Made by a program: the position numbers and the translations under genes. 64,000 nucleotides of DNA, from assembly GCA_963697805.1 (NCBI GenBank), contig CAVOPB010000002.1, forward strand, positions 682,001 to 746,000, given 5' to 3'. Below the pieces are notes generated by a model. The model saw nothing but the letters and a program-made list of their open reading frames with translations, was not told the origin of the DNA and did no database searches. Below, one piece after another: positions 56,617 through 64,000 of the stretch. The first letter of the stretch is position 1; each line of letters starts with the position of its first letter. The DNA comes from VRUE01 sp963697805. GTDB taxonomy: Bacteria; Actinomycetota; Thermoleophilia; Solirubrobacterales; 70-9.

Positions 56617-57849
56617 ATGGACATCGGCTTCGGCGAAGCGGTTCTGCTCTTCGGCGGTCTGCTCGCCGGGGTCGCGGCGCTCTCCGGCGTGATGCGCGGC
56701 ACGGTCCTATCCGCGTCCGTCCTATCGGTTGCCCTCGGCATCCTCCTCGCCGCGGTCGGCGTCGTGCACGTCGATCCTCGGGACGGGGCGATCATCGAGC
56801 TGGTCGAGCTGGCGCTGATCCTCACCCTCTTCTCCGACGGGATGTTCGTCGAGCGCGAGCTGCTGCGCCGACACTGGAGCCCGGTGGCCCGGTCCCTCGT
56901 GATCGCGATGCCGATCACGATGGTCCTGATCGCGCTCGCCGCGAAGGCGCTCTTCGGCGCCCTCAGCTGGCCCGAGGCGTTCCTGCTCGGCGCGGTGCTG
57001 GCGCCCACCGACCCGGTCGTCACCTCCGCGGTGGTGACCTCGCGATTGGTTCCGAGCGCGGTCCGGCACACGCTGAACCTCGAGTCAGGCCTCAACGACG
57101 GGCTCGCGCTCCCGTTCGTCCTCTTCTTCCTCGTCCTCGCCACCCCGGGAGGCGATCCCGGCGCCGAAGCGGCGAAGCTGTTCGGCGAGGCGCTGTTCGG
57201 CGCGGCCGTCGGGATCGGCCTTGGCGTGCTCGGCGGGCGCCTCCATCACCATCTGCCCGGCGGCGGGATCACCCCCCGCTATGAGGGGATCTACTCGGTC
57301 GGGTTCGCGCTCGCCGCCTTCGGCCTCGCCGATGTGACGATCGGCAACGGCCTGATCGCCGCCTTCGTCTGCGGGATCGCGATGGGGGTTGCCGAGCACG
57401 ACGTTCCCGACGGGTTCGTCGAGTTCGCCGAGAACGCCAGCACGATCCTCCAGGTCCTCACCTTCTTCGTCTTCGGCGCCCTGATCGTCGCCACCGGCTT
57501 CAACCACAGCATCCCGCCACTGGTCGTCTTCGTCGCCTTCGCCCTGCTGGTCGCGCGGCCCGTCGCGGTGCAGCTCTCCCTGTTGCGGACCCGGCTGCCG
57601 GGCCCGCAGAAGGCGTTCATGGCCTGGTTCGGGCCGAAGGGCGTGGCCTCGATGCTCTTCGCCCTGTTCGTGCTCAAATCCAGCCTCGGCGAGGGCGAAC
57701 TGGTCTTCGACGTCGCCGCGATCGTGATCCTCTCCTCGATCGTCGCCCACGGCCTCACCGACACCGTCGGGGCTCGCTGGATGGCTCGGCGCGTCGGACT
57801 CGACGAGACCCCCGAAGGCGGGCATCTGGGCTCTGCCGGACTCGACTGA
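56617..57849 (+). CDS. CPA1-family Na+(K+)/H+ antiporter
   Basis: A 410-residue integral membrane protein with about 12 helices. NhaP/NHE-type motifs are FLLGAVLAPTDPVVTSAVV (discontinuous helix with TDP) and HTLNLESGLNDGLALPFVLF (ion-binding ND). Also present are GLADVTIGNGLIAAFVCGIA and MAWFGPKGVASMLFALFV (conserved Arg/Gly-Pro region near the end). The large C-terminal cytoplasmic domain of some NhaP proteins is missing. ATG 56617 is 5 nt after the asd stop. It converges with the succinate dehydrogenase operon 3 nt away. Cation selectivity cannot be read from the sequence. Confidence 0.9.
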   Translation: MDIGFGEAVLLFGGLLAGVAALSGVMRGTVLSASVLSVALGILLAAVGVVHVDPRDGAIIELVELALILTLFSDGMFVERELLRRHWSPVARSLVIAMPITMVLIALAAKALFGALSWPEAFLLGAVLAPTDPVVTSAVVTSRLVPSAVRHTLNLESGLNDGLALPFVLFFLVLATPGGDPGAEAAKLFGEALFGAAVGIGLGVLGGRLHHHLPGGGITPRYEGIYSVGFALAAFGLADVTIGNGLIAAFVCGIAMGVAEHDVPDGFVEFAENASTILQVLTFFVFGALIVATGFNHSIPPLVVFVAFALLVARPVAVQLSLLRTRLPGPQKAFMAWFGPKGVASMLFALFVLKSSLGEGELVFDVAAIVILSSIVAHGLTDTVGARWMARRVGLDETPEGGHLGSAGLD

Positions 57850-57852
57850 ACC

Positions 57853-58752
57853 TCAGCCGGCGACCGGAGCCGCGAGCCGCTCCTCGACCCACTCGGTCGA
57901 GGCGATGTGGCGGTTCATGCCGAGCTCCTTGGGCTCGGCGCCGAGCGCCAGGCCGACCAGCTGCGGCAGGTGGAGGACGGCGAGGCCGAGGTCGCGGTTG
58001 ACGATCTTCGCGGCATCGGGCTGCTGCATGTCGAGGTTGAGGTGGCAGAGAGGGCAGGGGGTGACGAGACAGTCGGCGCCGGCGTCGAGGGCATCGCCGA
58101 CGTGGGTGCCCGACTGGCGCAGCGAGGTCTCGCGGTTCATCGTGATCACCGGGAACCCGCAGCACTTGCGCGCCCCGTCGTACTCGACGACCTCGCCGCC
58201 GAGGACCTCGATCACCTGCTCGAGGTAGATGTCGCGGTCGGGGAATTCGTCGTAGCCGAGCCGCTCCTTGGGGCGGACGACGTAACAGCCGTAGAACGGG
58301 CCGACCCGCAGGCCGGACAGCGGCCGCACGACCTGCTCACGCAGTTTCTCCAGCCCATAGTCCTCGACCAGCAGCCAGAGGAAGTTCTTGTTGGTGAAGC
58401 CGTCCTTGCCCTTCTCGTAGGCGAGGCCCTGGCCACTCAGCACCTCGTTGATGTGGGCGCGGTAGGAGGAGTCGGCGTCGAGCCGCTGCTGGCACTCGGA
58501 CTGGGCGCCCTGGCAGGTCGAGCAGATGTTCATCATCGCCAGCCCGGTCTGCTGGGCGAGGGCGAAGGTGCGGGCGTTGAGGGTGTCGGCGAGCTCCTGG
58601 TTGTGCTCGGCGATGATCCCGGCGCCGCAGCAGTTGGCGCGGTCGAGTTCGACCAGCTCGATCCCGAGCTTCTCGGCGACGATCGCCATCGAGCCGTGGA
58701 GCTCGGTCGTGAAGCCGCGCGAGACACAGCCTGGCCAGTACGCGAGCTTCAT
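57853..58752 (-). CDS. CCG-domain subunit of succinate dehydrogenase/fumarate reductase (SdhE/HdrB-like)
   Basis: A 299-residue subunit with two CCG (DUF224) domains. The first carries MKLAYWPGCVSRG, RANCCGAG and CSTCQGA. The second has GPFYGCYVVRP, GARKCCGFP and TPCPLCHLNLD. These cysteines bind the unusual Fe-S clusters seen in HdrB and in class-E type quinone reductases. It replaces the membrane anchor subunits: no SdhC/SdhD-like gene is adjacent. The start overlaps the end of sdhB (58749-58752). Electron acceptor is presumably menaquinone through peripheral membrane binding; this is inference from the family. Confidence 0.9.
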   Translation of the reverse strand: MKLAYWPGCVSRGFTTELHGSMAIVAEKLGIELVELDRANCCGAGIIAEHNQELADTLNARTFALAQQTGLAMMNICSTCQGAQSECQQRLDADSSYRAHINEVLSGQGLAYEKGKDGFTNKNFLWLLVEDYGLEKLREQVVRPLSGLRVGPFYGCYVVRPKERLGYDEFPDRDIYLEQVIEVLGGEVVEYDGARKCCGFPVITMNRETSLRQSGTHVGDALDAGADCLVTPCPLCHLNLDMQQPDAAKIVNRDLGLAVLHLPQLVGLALGAEPKELGMNRHIASTEWVEERLAAPVAG

Positions 58753-59978
58753 ACCCTCTCCTCCGCTTCGGTCTCGTCGGGCTCCGGCTCGACGTCCTCC
58801 TCGCCCGTGATGTAGATGTTGAATTCGGCCCGGTGGTCCTCGGCGTGTGAGTAGATCGCCTTGACCTCGTCCTGGGCGCCGTCAGGAAGCTTCGGGTGAA
58901 CGCCCGGGATCAGCTTCGGGAGCGAGCGGGCCTTGCCGGTCTTGATCGCGCGCAGTACGGTCGGCAGCGAGCTGAGCAGGCCTTTGATCGCCGCTTTGGA
59001 CGGTTTCAGCTTGCCCTTGATCCCCGGCGCATAGGACTCCTGCAGCAGCAGCGCCTCGTCGTTGGTCCCCTTCTTCTCGATCATGTTGACGAAGGCGTGG
59101 ACGTGGTTGTTGCCGTTGTTGGGGTCCTCGACCCCCTGCTCGTCGGCTTTGCGGCGCAGTCGCATGATCTGGTCCATCGGCGCCACCCCCTTGGGGCAGG
59201 CGTCGATGCAGCTGAAGCAGTGGGTGCAGTCGTAGATGCCGTGCGGATCATCGGCGAGGTCGTGGAGCCGCTCCTTGGTCTCTGCATCGCGCGGGTCGCC
59301 GACGAAGCGGTAGGCCTTGGCCAACGCCGCCGGCCCGATGAAGTCCGGGTCCGCTTCCATCGAGAGGCAGGAGGAGACGCAGGCGCCGCACTGGATGCAG
59401 GCCATCGACTGGGTGATGTCGATCATCGACTCCGGCTCGACGACGTACTCGCGCTCAGGCGGGTCGCCGTGGGGGAGGAGCCAGGGCGTGACGCGGCGGA
59501 TCTTGGTCCAGTGGGTCGACTCCATGTCGGTGATCAGGTCCTTGATCACCGGCATGTTCCCCATCGGCTCAATCACAATCGCGGTGTCCTCCGCTCCCAT
59601 CCGGTCGCGCTCATCACCACCGGCGATCTCGCGACCGGACTCCCGCGTCCGGGCACCGCTCTCCTCACCCTGGGGCGTGTCACCGTTTGCCTTGGGGCCG
59701 GTAGCAGCGGCCATCTTGTTCGCCAGCTCCTGGGCCTCGCCGATCTGGGTCTTGCAGCCGAGGCCCGACTGGCCGTTGATCTTCATCCCGCAGGAGCCGC
59801 AGATCGCGGCCCGGCAGGAGCAGCGGACCGAGAGCGAGCCGTCGTCGCGGTCCTTGGCCTGGAGCAGCCCGTCGAGGACCGAGAGCGAGGGGTCGAGGTC
59901 GACGTTGAACTCCTCCCAGTAGGGCCCCTCACCGCTCTCCGGCAGGTACCGGCGCACTTTCAGCGTGTAATCAGCCAC
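58749..59978 (-). CDS. sdhB: Succinate dehydrogenase/fumarate reductase iron-sulfur subunit
   Basis: A 409-residue Fe-S subunit. The N-terminal 2Fe-2S domain has CSCRAAICGSCGMKINGQ with a fourth Cys at LGCKT. The 4Fe-4S/3Fe-4S motifs are CIQCGACVSSCLS and CTHCFSCIDACPKGVAP. It is much longer than E. coli SdhB (238). A C-terminal extension of about 130 residues follows the second cluster domain. About 45 hydrophilic, low-complexity residues (TGPKANGDTPQGEESGARTR through GGDERDRMGAED) are inserted between the 2Fe-2S domain and the IEPMGNMPVIKDL segment. It lies 71 nt downstream of sdhA. Confidence 0.94.
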   Translation of the reverse strand: MADYTLKVRRYLPESGEGPYWEEFNVDLDPSLSVLDGLLQAKDRDDGSLSVRCSCRAAICGSCGMKINGQSGLGCKTQIGEAQELANKMAAATGPKANGDTPQGEESGARTRESGREIAGGDERDRMGAEDTAIVIEPMGNMPVIKDLITDMESTHWTKIRRVTPWLLPHGDPPEREYVVEPESMIDITQSMACIQCGACVSSCLSMEADPDFIGPAALAKAYRFVGDPRDAETKERLHDLADDPHGIYDCTHCFSCIDACPKGVAPMDQIMRLRRKADEQGVEDPNNGNNHVHAFVNMIEKKGTNDEALLLQESYAPGIKGKLKPSKAAIKGLLSSLPTVLRAIKTGKARSLPKLIPGVHPKLPDGAQDEVKAIYSHAEDHRAEFNIYITGEEDVEPEPDETEAEERV

Positions 59979-60049
59979 CCGAATTCACCGCCTCTTCGCG
60001 CGTGCTCCACTCGCAGGGAATCAGATATGGATGCTCGCTGCGCATGCGC

Positions 60050-61738
60050 TCAGTACGTCCTCTCTTCGGGTTCCCACTGGGTGATCGTCACCTCTGAGTA
60101 TGAGATCTCGGGCCCGTCGTCTCCCAGCTGCAGGTCGATGTGCTTGAGCCACTCCTCGTCGTTTCGCTCCGGGAAGTCGGTCCGGTACTGGGCGCCGCGG
60201 CTCTCCCTGCGCTCGAGCGCGCCGATGCAGGTGCACTCGGCGTTGTCGAGCATGTAGCCGAGCTCGATCGCCCCGAGCAGGTCCTGGTTGAAGACGCTGC
60301 CCTTGTCGTCGATGTAGGCGGACTCGGCCTCCTCCTTGAGCCGGCGGACGGTCTCCAGCGCCTCCTGGATCCCGGCCTCGTCGCGGAAGACAGCGACCTT
60401 GGCGTCCATCACGGTGCCGAGGTCGAGCTTGATCTCCGAGACGCGGCGGCCGGAGCCCTTCTCGCGCGAGGAGATCGCCGAGACCGTGCCCTCCTCGGCC
60501 TCCAGGATTTCTCGTGAGGGCCGTGAGGCCTCGATCCGCTTCGCGCGGGAGGCGGCGTCGGCGCCGGATCGGCGCCCGAAGATAAGCGTGTCGAGCAGCG
60601 AGTTGGCGCCGAGGCGGTTGCCGCCGTGGACCGAGACGCAGGCGGTCTCGCCCGCCGCGTAGAGCCCGGGGATGTCGGTGCGCCCGTCGACGTCGGTCTT
60701 GATGCCGCCCATCGTGTAGTGGTTGCCGGGCTTGATGCGGATCGGTTCGCGGGTGATGTCGACCCCGGCGAAGTCGCGGCCGACGAGGACGATCTCGCGA
60801 AGCGCCTCGTGGATCCGCTTTTTCGGGACCACGGTGATGTCGAGGGCGACCGTCCCGTCGGGGAACCCGCGGCCCTCGTTGATCTCGGTCTGCTCGGCGC
60901 GGGAGACGACGTCACGCGATGCGAGTTCCATCTTGTTCGGCGCATAGCGCTCCATGAACCGTTCGCCCTTGGCGTTGAGCAGGTGCGCGCCCTCGCCGCG
61001 GGCGCCCTCGGTGATTAGGAAGCCCTTGCCGGCCAGCGTCGTCGGGTGGTACTGGATCATCTCCATGTCCATCAGCTTCGCCCCGACCCGGTAGGCCATC
61101 GCGATCCCGTCGCCAGTGCAGATCAGCGCGTTGGTGGTCGGCTTCCAGACCTGGCCGTTGCCACCGCAGGCGAGGATCACGGCCTTGGCCCGGAACAGCT
61201 CCATCGAGCCGTCGGCGACGTTGCGGGTGACGACGCCGCAGCACTCGCCCTCCTCGTCCATCGCCAGCGCCGTGCAGAACCACTCCTCGTAGCGGGCGAC
61301 CGAGTCGGCATGCTTCATCAACTGCTCGTAGAGGACGTGCATGATCGCCTGGCCGGTGATGTCGGCGACGTAGTAGGTGCGGGCGGCCGAGGCGCCACCG
61401 AAGGCGCGGGTCCCTAGCTTGCCCTCCTCGTTGCGGTGGAAGGTGACACCGAGGTGCTCGAGGTGGAGGATCTCCTCCGGCGCCTCGCGGCACATCACCT
61501 CGATCGCGTCCTGGTCGCCGAGGTAGTCGGAGCCCTTGACGGTGTCGAAGGCGTGCGACTCCCAGGAGTCGCCGGGGTTGAGCGCCGCGTTGATCCCGCC
61601 CTGGGCGGCATTGGAGTGCGAGCGGACCGGGTGAACCTTGCTGATGATGCCGACCGATACGCCCTGCTCGGCTGCGGCGAGGGCGGCGCGCTGCCCGGCG
61701 AGGCCGGCACCAATGACCAGGACGTCGTGTGTGGGCAC
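60050..61738 (-). CDS. sdhA: Succinate dehydrogenase/fumarate reductase flavoprotein subunit
   Basis: A 562-residue FAD subunit oxidising succinate or reducing fumarate. The FAD site reads VLVIGAGLAGQRAALAAAEQ. The flavinylation/active region is SHSNAAQGGINAAL, the catalytic arginine region contains REPIRIKPGNHYTMGGI, and MELASRDVVSRA and GETACVSVHGGNRLGANSLL are canonical. The C-terminus (LDNAECTCIGALERRESRGA, RTDFPERNDEEW) is intact. It is the first gene of the minus-strand sdhA-sdhB-CCG operon, preceded by a 224-bp untranslated gap. The direction in vivo (succinate oxidation in an aerobe) is an inference. Confidence 0.95.
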   Translation of the reverse strand: MPTHDVLVIGAGLAGQRAALAAAEQGVSVGIISKVHPVRSHSNAAQGGINAALNPGDSWESHAFDTVKGSDYLGDQDAIEVMCREAPEEILHLEHLGVTFHRNEEGKLGTRAFGGASAARTYYVADITGQAIMHVLYEQLMKHADSVARYEEWFCTALAMDEEGECCGVVTRNVADGSMELFRAKAVILACGGNGQVWKPTTNALICTGDGIAMAYRVGAKLMDMEMIQYHPTTLAGKGFLITEGARGEGAHLLNAKGERFMERYAPNKMELASRDVVSRAEQTEINEGRGFPDGTVALDITVVPKKRIHEALREIVLVGRDFAGVDITREPIRIKPGNHYTMGGIKTDVDGRTDIPGLYAAGETACVSVHGGNRLGANSLLDTLIFGRRSGADAASRAKRIEASRPSREILEAEEGTVSAISSREKGSGRRVSEIKLDLGTVMDAKVAVFRDEAGIQEALETVRRLKEEAESAYIDDKGSVFNQDLLGAIELGYMLDNAECTCIGALERRESRGAQYRTDFPERNDEEWLKHIDLQLGDDGPEISYSEVTITQWEPEERTY

Positions 61739-61800
61739 GCTACTTACCCCGTTTGTGCTCTGGCGAGCGAAAACCGAGCACGGCTAGGACGCAGGACGCG

Positions 61801-61821
61801 GCCTTTGGTGGAGCCAAAGGC
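61801..61821 (-). other. Leader hairpin upstream of sdhA
   Basis: GCCTTTGG/CCAAAGGC forms an 8-bp stem with a 5-nt loop, 62 nt before the sdhA start, within the 61739-61962 gap. No riboswitch class is recognisable. The palindrome CTCTATAGAG (61908-61917) further upstream could hold a -10 (TATAGA on the minus strand). I see no gene in this gap. Confidence 0.4.
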
Positions 61822-61919
61822 AAGCCCGAGGACGCCGCCAGGTGAAGGTTTGCAGCCGCCAGGGTGCGGGCAGGGTGGGTGGCGTGTCCACTGGGCACGA
61901 AAGCGGACTCTATAGAGCG

Positions 61920-61945
61920 TAAATCCGAGGGCGCGGTCGGATTTA
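61920..61945. terminator. Hairpin after the M28-type peptidase gene
   Basis: TAAATCCGA (61920-61928) and TCGGATTTA (61937-61945) form a perfect 9-bp stem around GGGCGCGG. It lies 17 nt beyond the stop of the minus-strand peptidase gene. No T-run follows. Confidence 0.5.
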
Positions 61946-61962
61946 GGCGGGCTATTTCGGGT

Positions 61963-63141
61963 TCAGAGCCAGCTCTCCTCGAGGCGGCGGATCGCGGCCT
62001 CGGTGAGGCGGGCAGCGTCGGCGACCGCGCCGAAATCGACGTGGGCGGAGGTGTCGTTCGGCCAGTGGTAGTTGCCGGGCTGTTTGAGGTCGTTGCAGCC
62101 GCACAGCGAGGCGGTCTCATACCCGGCCGCGAGCGGCTCCAGGCCGTCGGTCCCGTTATGGGTGCGGAGGTTCGGGTAGAGCCAGATGCCGAGCTCCTCG
62201 GCCAGGCCGTCCATCAGCTCCAGTGCCCGACGCGGGTACTCGTGGATCTTCAGGAAGCCCTCGCCGCGCAGGACCAGGAGGTGACCCGACCCGACTTGGT
62301 CGACAGAGAGGAAGAACGTGCTCTCGCGGGGCAGATCGCCGAAGTGGCGCTCGCCGAAGGCCTTGATCCCCTCGCTGAACGACTCCTCGGCGCCGGCAGA
62401 GAGGAGGATCACCCTGATGTCCCCAGCCGGCTCGGCGAGGAGCTTCTTGGCGACCGCGAGCAGGGCCACGACGCCGCTGCCGTCGTCGTTGGCCCCAGGC
62501 ACCGCACGCCGCACGCCGATGTCGGTCATCGCCGCGACCGTTCCGAGCCCGAACAGGACCGCGAGCTTCGAGATCAGGCGCCTGCCGGACAGCGCCCCGA
62601 GCGCAGCGAGGATCGGCCCGGCGATGACCGGGGCCATCAGCGGCGGGCTGGTGTCCATCGACTCGATCAGGCCGAGGCGGTCGGCGAGTCGGGGCAGCGC
62701 CGGGTGGAAGACGATGCCCGCGTGGGCGGCGTCGTGGTGAGCGACGATGACCGCCGTCCGCTCGGCGTCGGCCGGACCGATTTCGCAGACTACGTTGTGG
62801 ATCGTTCGGCGCGGCAGCAGCCGGCGCAGGGGACGGTGCATTCCGGGCGGGAAGTCGGCGGCGATCCCGCCCGCGCCGAGCGCGCCCAGCAACGCCCCCA
62901 GCAGGCGCCGGCCGCGCAGCGCGGCGAGGCCGCCGAGCGCGCCGAGGAAGGCGCCGATCCCGAGCGGCCACCAGTAGGTGCCGTGGGCGGGCTCGGCCTC
63001 GATCCGCGGCTCGGCCCCGAGCTCGCGCAGCTTCCCCAGCACCCACTCGGCCGCCCTTCGTTCGCCGTCGGATGCCGAGGGACGCTCGATCCGCTCGAGC
63101 TCCTCGACCAATCCGCGCAGCCATTCCTGATTAGGTGACAT
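61963..63141 (-). CDS. M28-family zinc peptidase with membrane segments
   Basis: About 392 residues. The M28 aminopeptidase-like catalytic fold is recognised by TAVIVAHHDAAHAG (first zinc His), VPGANDDGSGVVALLAVAKK (bridging Asp), ILLSAGAEESFSEGIKAF (catalytic Glu and zinc Glu), and HWPNDTSAHVDFGAV (late His). Hydrophobic stretches at about 70-105 (LGIGAFLGALGGLAAL, GALLGALGAGGIAADF) and 165-205 suggest membrane insertion within the fold, as in some actinobacterial M28 proteins. ATG 63141 is preferred; an upstream in-frame GTG (63165) adds 8 residues. A -10-like TAGGGT lies 10 nt before the ATG. It is divergent from the M50 protease gene. Confidence 0.85.
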   Translation of the reverse strand: MSPNQEWLRGLVEELERIERPSASDGERRAAEWVLGKLRELGAEPRIEAEPAHGTYWWPLGIGAFLGALGGLAALRGRRLLGALLGALGAGGIAADFPPGMHRPLRRLLPRRTIHNVVCEIGPADAERTAVIVAHHDAAHAGIVFHPALPRLADRLGLIESMDTSPPLMAPVIAGPILAALGALSGRRLISKLAVLFGLGTVAAMTDIGVRRAVPGANDDGSGVVALLAVAKKLLAEPAGDIRVILLSAGAEESFSEGIKAFGERHFGDLPRESTFFLSVDQVGSGHLLVLRGEGFLKIHEYPRRALELMDGLAEELGIWLYPNLRTHNGTDGLEPLAAGYETASLCGCNDLKQPGNYHWPNDTSAHVDFGAVADAARLTEAAIRRLEESWL

Positions 63142-63166
63142 TCGGTCGGCGACCCTACCGGGCACC

Positions 63167-63172
63167 TACCAT
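63167..63172 (+). promoter_or_regulatory. Leaderless -10-like hexamer of the M50 protease gene
   Basis: TACCAT is followed by exactly 6 nt and ATG 63179, with no Shine-Dalgarno between. The spacing is the same as for padR and the FG-GAP gene. Confidence 0.45.
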
Positions 63173-63178
63173 TGGTTC

Positions 63179-64000
63179 ATGTTCGGCGGCACCCCCATAA
63201 CCCTGTTCAAGGTCCGCGGGATCCCGATCTCAGTCGATTGGTCGTGGTTCCTCGTCCTTTTCCTCGTCATCTTCTGGCTCTCGAGGCTGTTCGGCAACGT
63301 CCTCGGCGAGGAGAGCTCGGCGACCGCCCCGTTCCTGCTCGCCCTCGTCAGCGCCTTCGGGTTCTTCGCCTCGATCGTCCTCCACGAGCTCGGCCACGCC
63401 TTCGTCGCGAGGCGCCACGGGATCGGCATCACCAACATCCAGCTCTGGATCTTTGGCGGCGTGGCCCAGATGGATCGCGAGTCCGACAGCCCTTCGACCG
63501 AGTTCAAGGTCGCGGTCGGCGGACCGCTGGTGACGCTGGCGATCGTCGTCGTCCTCGGCCTGGTCGGGCTCGCGATCGGGGGGGCCGACGAGTTCGGCAA
63601 GGCGATGGTGCTCGAACGCGATTCCAACACCTCGGGCGGCCTCGCCGCGGTGGCGTGGCTCACCTCGATCAACGCGCTCGTCCTCGTCTTCAACCTGCTG
63701 CCGGCCTTTCCGATGGACGGCGGCCGGATCGCCCGCTCGATCGCCTGGTGGCGGACCGGGGACCGCACCGCCGCGACCCGCTTCGCCGCCAACCTCGGGC
63801 GCGTCTTCGCCTACCTCTTCATCGCCGGCGGCCTGGCGCTGGCGGTCTCAGGCCAGGTCTTCACCGGCGTCTGGCTGGCGTTGATCGGGTTCGTGATCAA
63901 CGGCTCGGCGCGTGGCGCGGCGATGCAGACCCGCGTCTCGGGGCGGATCGAGGGCGTCAGCGTCGCCGACGTCATGGACCGCGAACCGGTCGCGATCCCG
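63179..64000 (+). CDS. M50 site-2-type zinc metalloprotease, 3' truncated by the window
   Basis: An intramembrane protease of the SpoIVFB/Rv2625c-like type; 274 residues are visible and the frame is open at the window end. The zinc motif HELGH is at 69-73, within a transmembrane helix (FGFFASIVLHELGHAFVARR). The second motif is NLLPAFPMDGGRIARS at about 172-187, with zinc ligand Asp180. After the membrane core the sequence enters VSGRIEGVSVADVMDREPVA, the start of a CBS-domain pair typical of this subfamily. Because the 3' end is missing, the CBS pair is only inferred. The start is ATG 63179, probably leaderless. Confidence 0.93.
   Translation, partial: MFGGTPITLFKVRGIPISVDWSWFLVLFLVIFWLSRLFGNVLGEESSATAPFLLALVSAFGFFASIVLHELGHAFVARRHGIGITNIQLWIFGGVAQMDRESDSPSTEFKVAVGGPLVTLAIVVVLGLVGLAIGGADEFGKAMVLERDSNTSGGLAAVAWLTSINALVLVFNLLPAFPMDGGRIARSIAWWRTGDRTAATRFAANLGRVFAYLFIAGGLALAVSGQVFTGVWLALIGFVINGSARGAAMQTRVSGRIEGVSVADVMDREPVAIP

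Noticed and set aside
61739..61962. Riboswitch in the sdhA leader
   Set aside because: Only simple hairpins are present; no conserved core of a known riboswitch class could be recognised.
1..64000. CRISPR arrays, insertion sequences, integrases, phage genes, replication origin
   Set aside because: No regularly spaced direct repeats of CRISPR type, no transposase or integrase motifs, and no DnaA-box cluster were seen on either strand.

Overview
The window reads as chromosomal DNA of a high-GC actinobacterium. The best guess is class Thermoleophilia (Solirubrobacterales or relatives), which is an inference. It rests on three things: a long Bacillus-type SRP RNA with an Alu domain; a high-affinity group 1h [NiFe]-hydrogenase locus; and several secreted proteins ending in Lys/Arg-rich or Ig-like C-terminal modules that I associate with that class. 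I found no insertion sequence, prophage, integrase or CRISPR array.

Positions 1-13469 (+) form one tightly packed hydrogen-oxidation operon: hypD (5' truncated by the window), hypE, hhyS, hhyL, a NifU/Rieske-like Fe-S protein, three hydrogenase-linked proteins of unknown function, a maturation protease, hypA, hypB, a double-SIS protein, hypF and a small Cys-containing protein. A tRNA-Val(CAC) follows on the minus strand.

Positions 13.6-27.5 kb are mixed housekeeping and surface functions. They include an FG-GAP-like secreted protein with no canonical start codon, a cation/proton antiporter, a lipoprotein, the SRP RNA, an ABC-2 exporter pair, acetolactate decarboxylase, a GH114-like secreted protein and a GT-C-like membrane protein carrying an in-frame nested palindrome. 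Then come dnaX (split into two frames around a strong hairpin), ybaB, recR, a degenerate GGDEF protein and a MerR/B12-type regulator.

Positions 27.5-42.5 kb are a cell-envelope block of six predicted exported proteins, with a membrane AAA protease (FtsH type) in the middle. Positions 42.7-50 kb are a phosphate locus. A receiver-less PhoB-type DNA-binding protein is divergent from pstSCAB. Two back-to-back 40-bp arrays of 11-bp PHO-box units lie between them. The pst operon runs on into a lipoprotein, two zinc-ribbon proteins and a membrane-anchored protein, with no phoU.

Positions 50-64 kb hold a heavily frameshifted repeat-protein pseudogene, an MMPL exporter with its PadR regulator, aspartokinase and aspartate-semialdehyde dehydrogenase, a CPA1 antiporter, and a succinate dehydrogenase/fumarate reductase operon with a CCG-domain third subunit. 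An M28-type peptidase and a 3'-truncated M50 site-2 protease close the window.

Most starts inside operons are 4-nt ATGA/GTGA overlaps. Several monocistronic starts lack a Shine-Dalgarno and carry a -10-like hexamer only 6-8 nt upstream, which suggests leaderless transcripts. Nearly all apparent antisense reading frames here are by-products of high GC3 and were left out.
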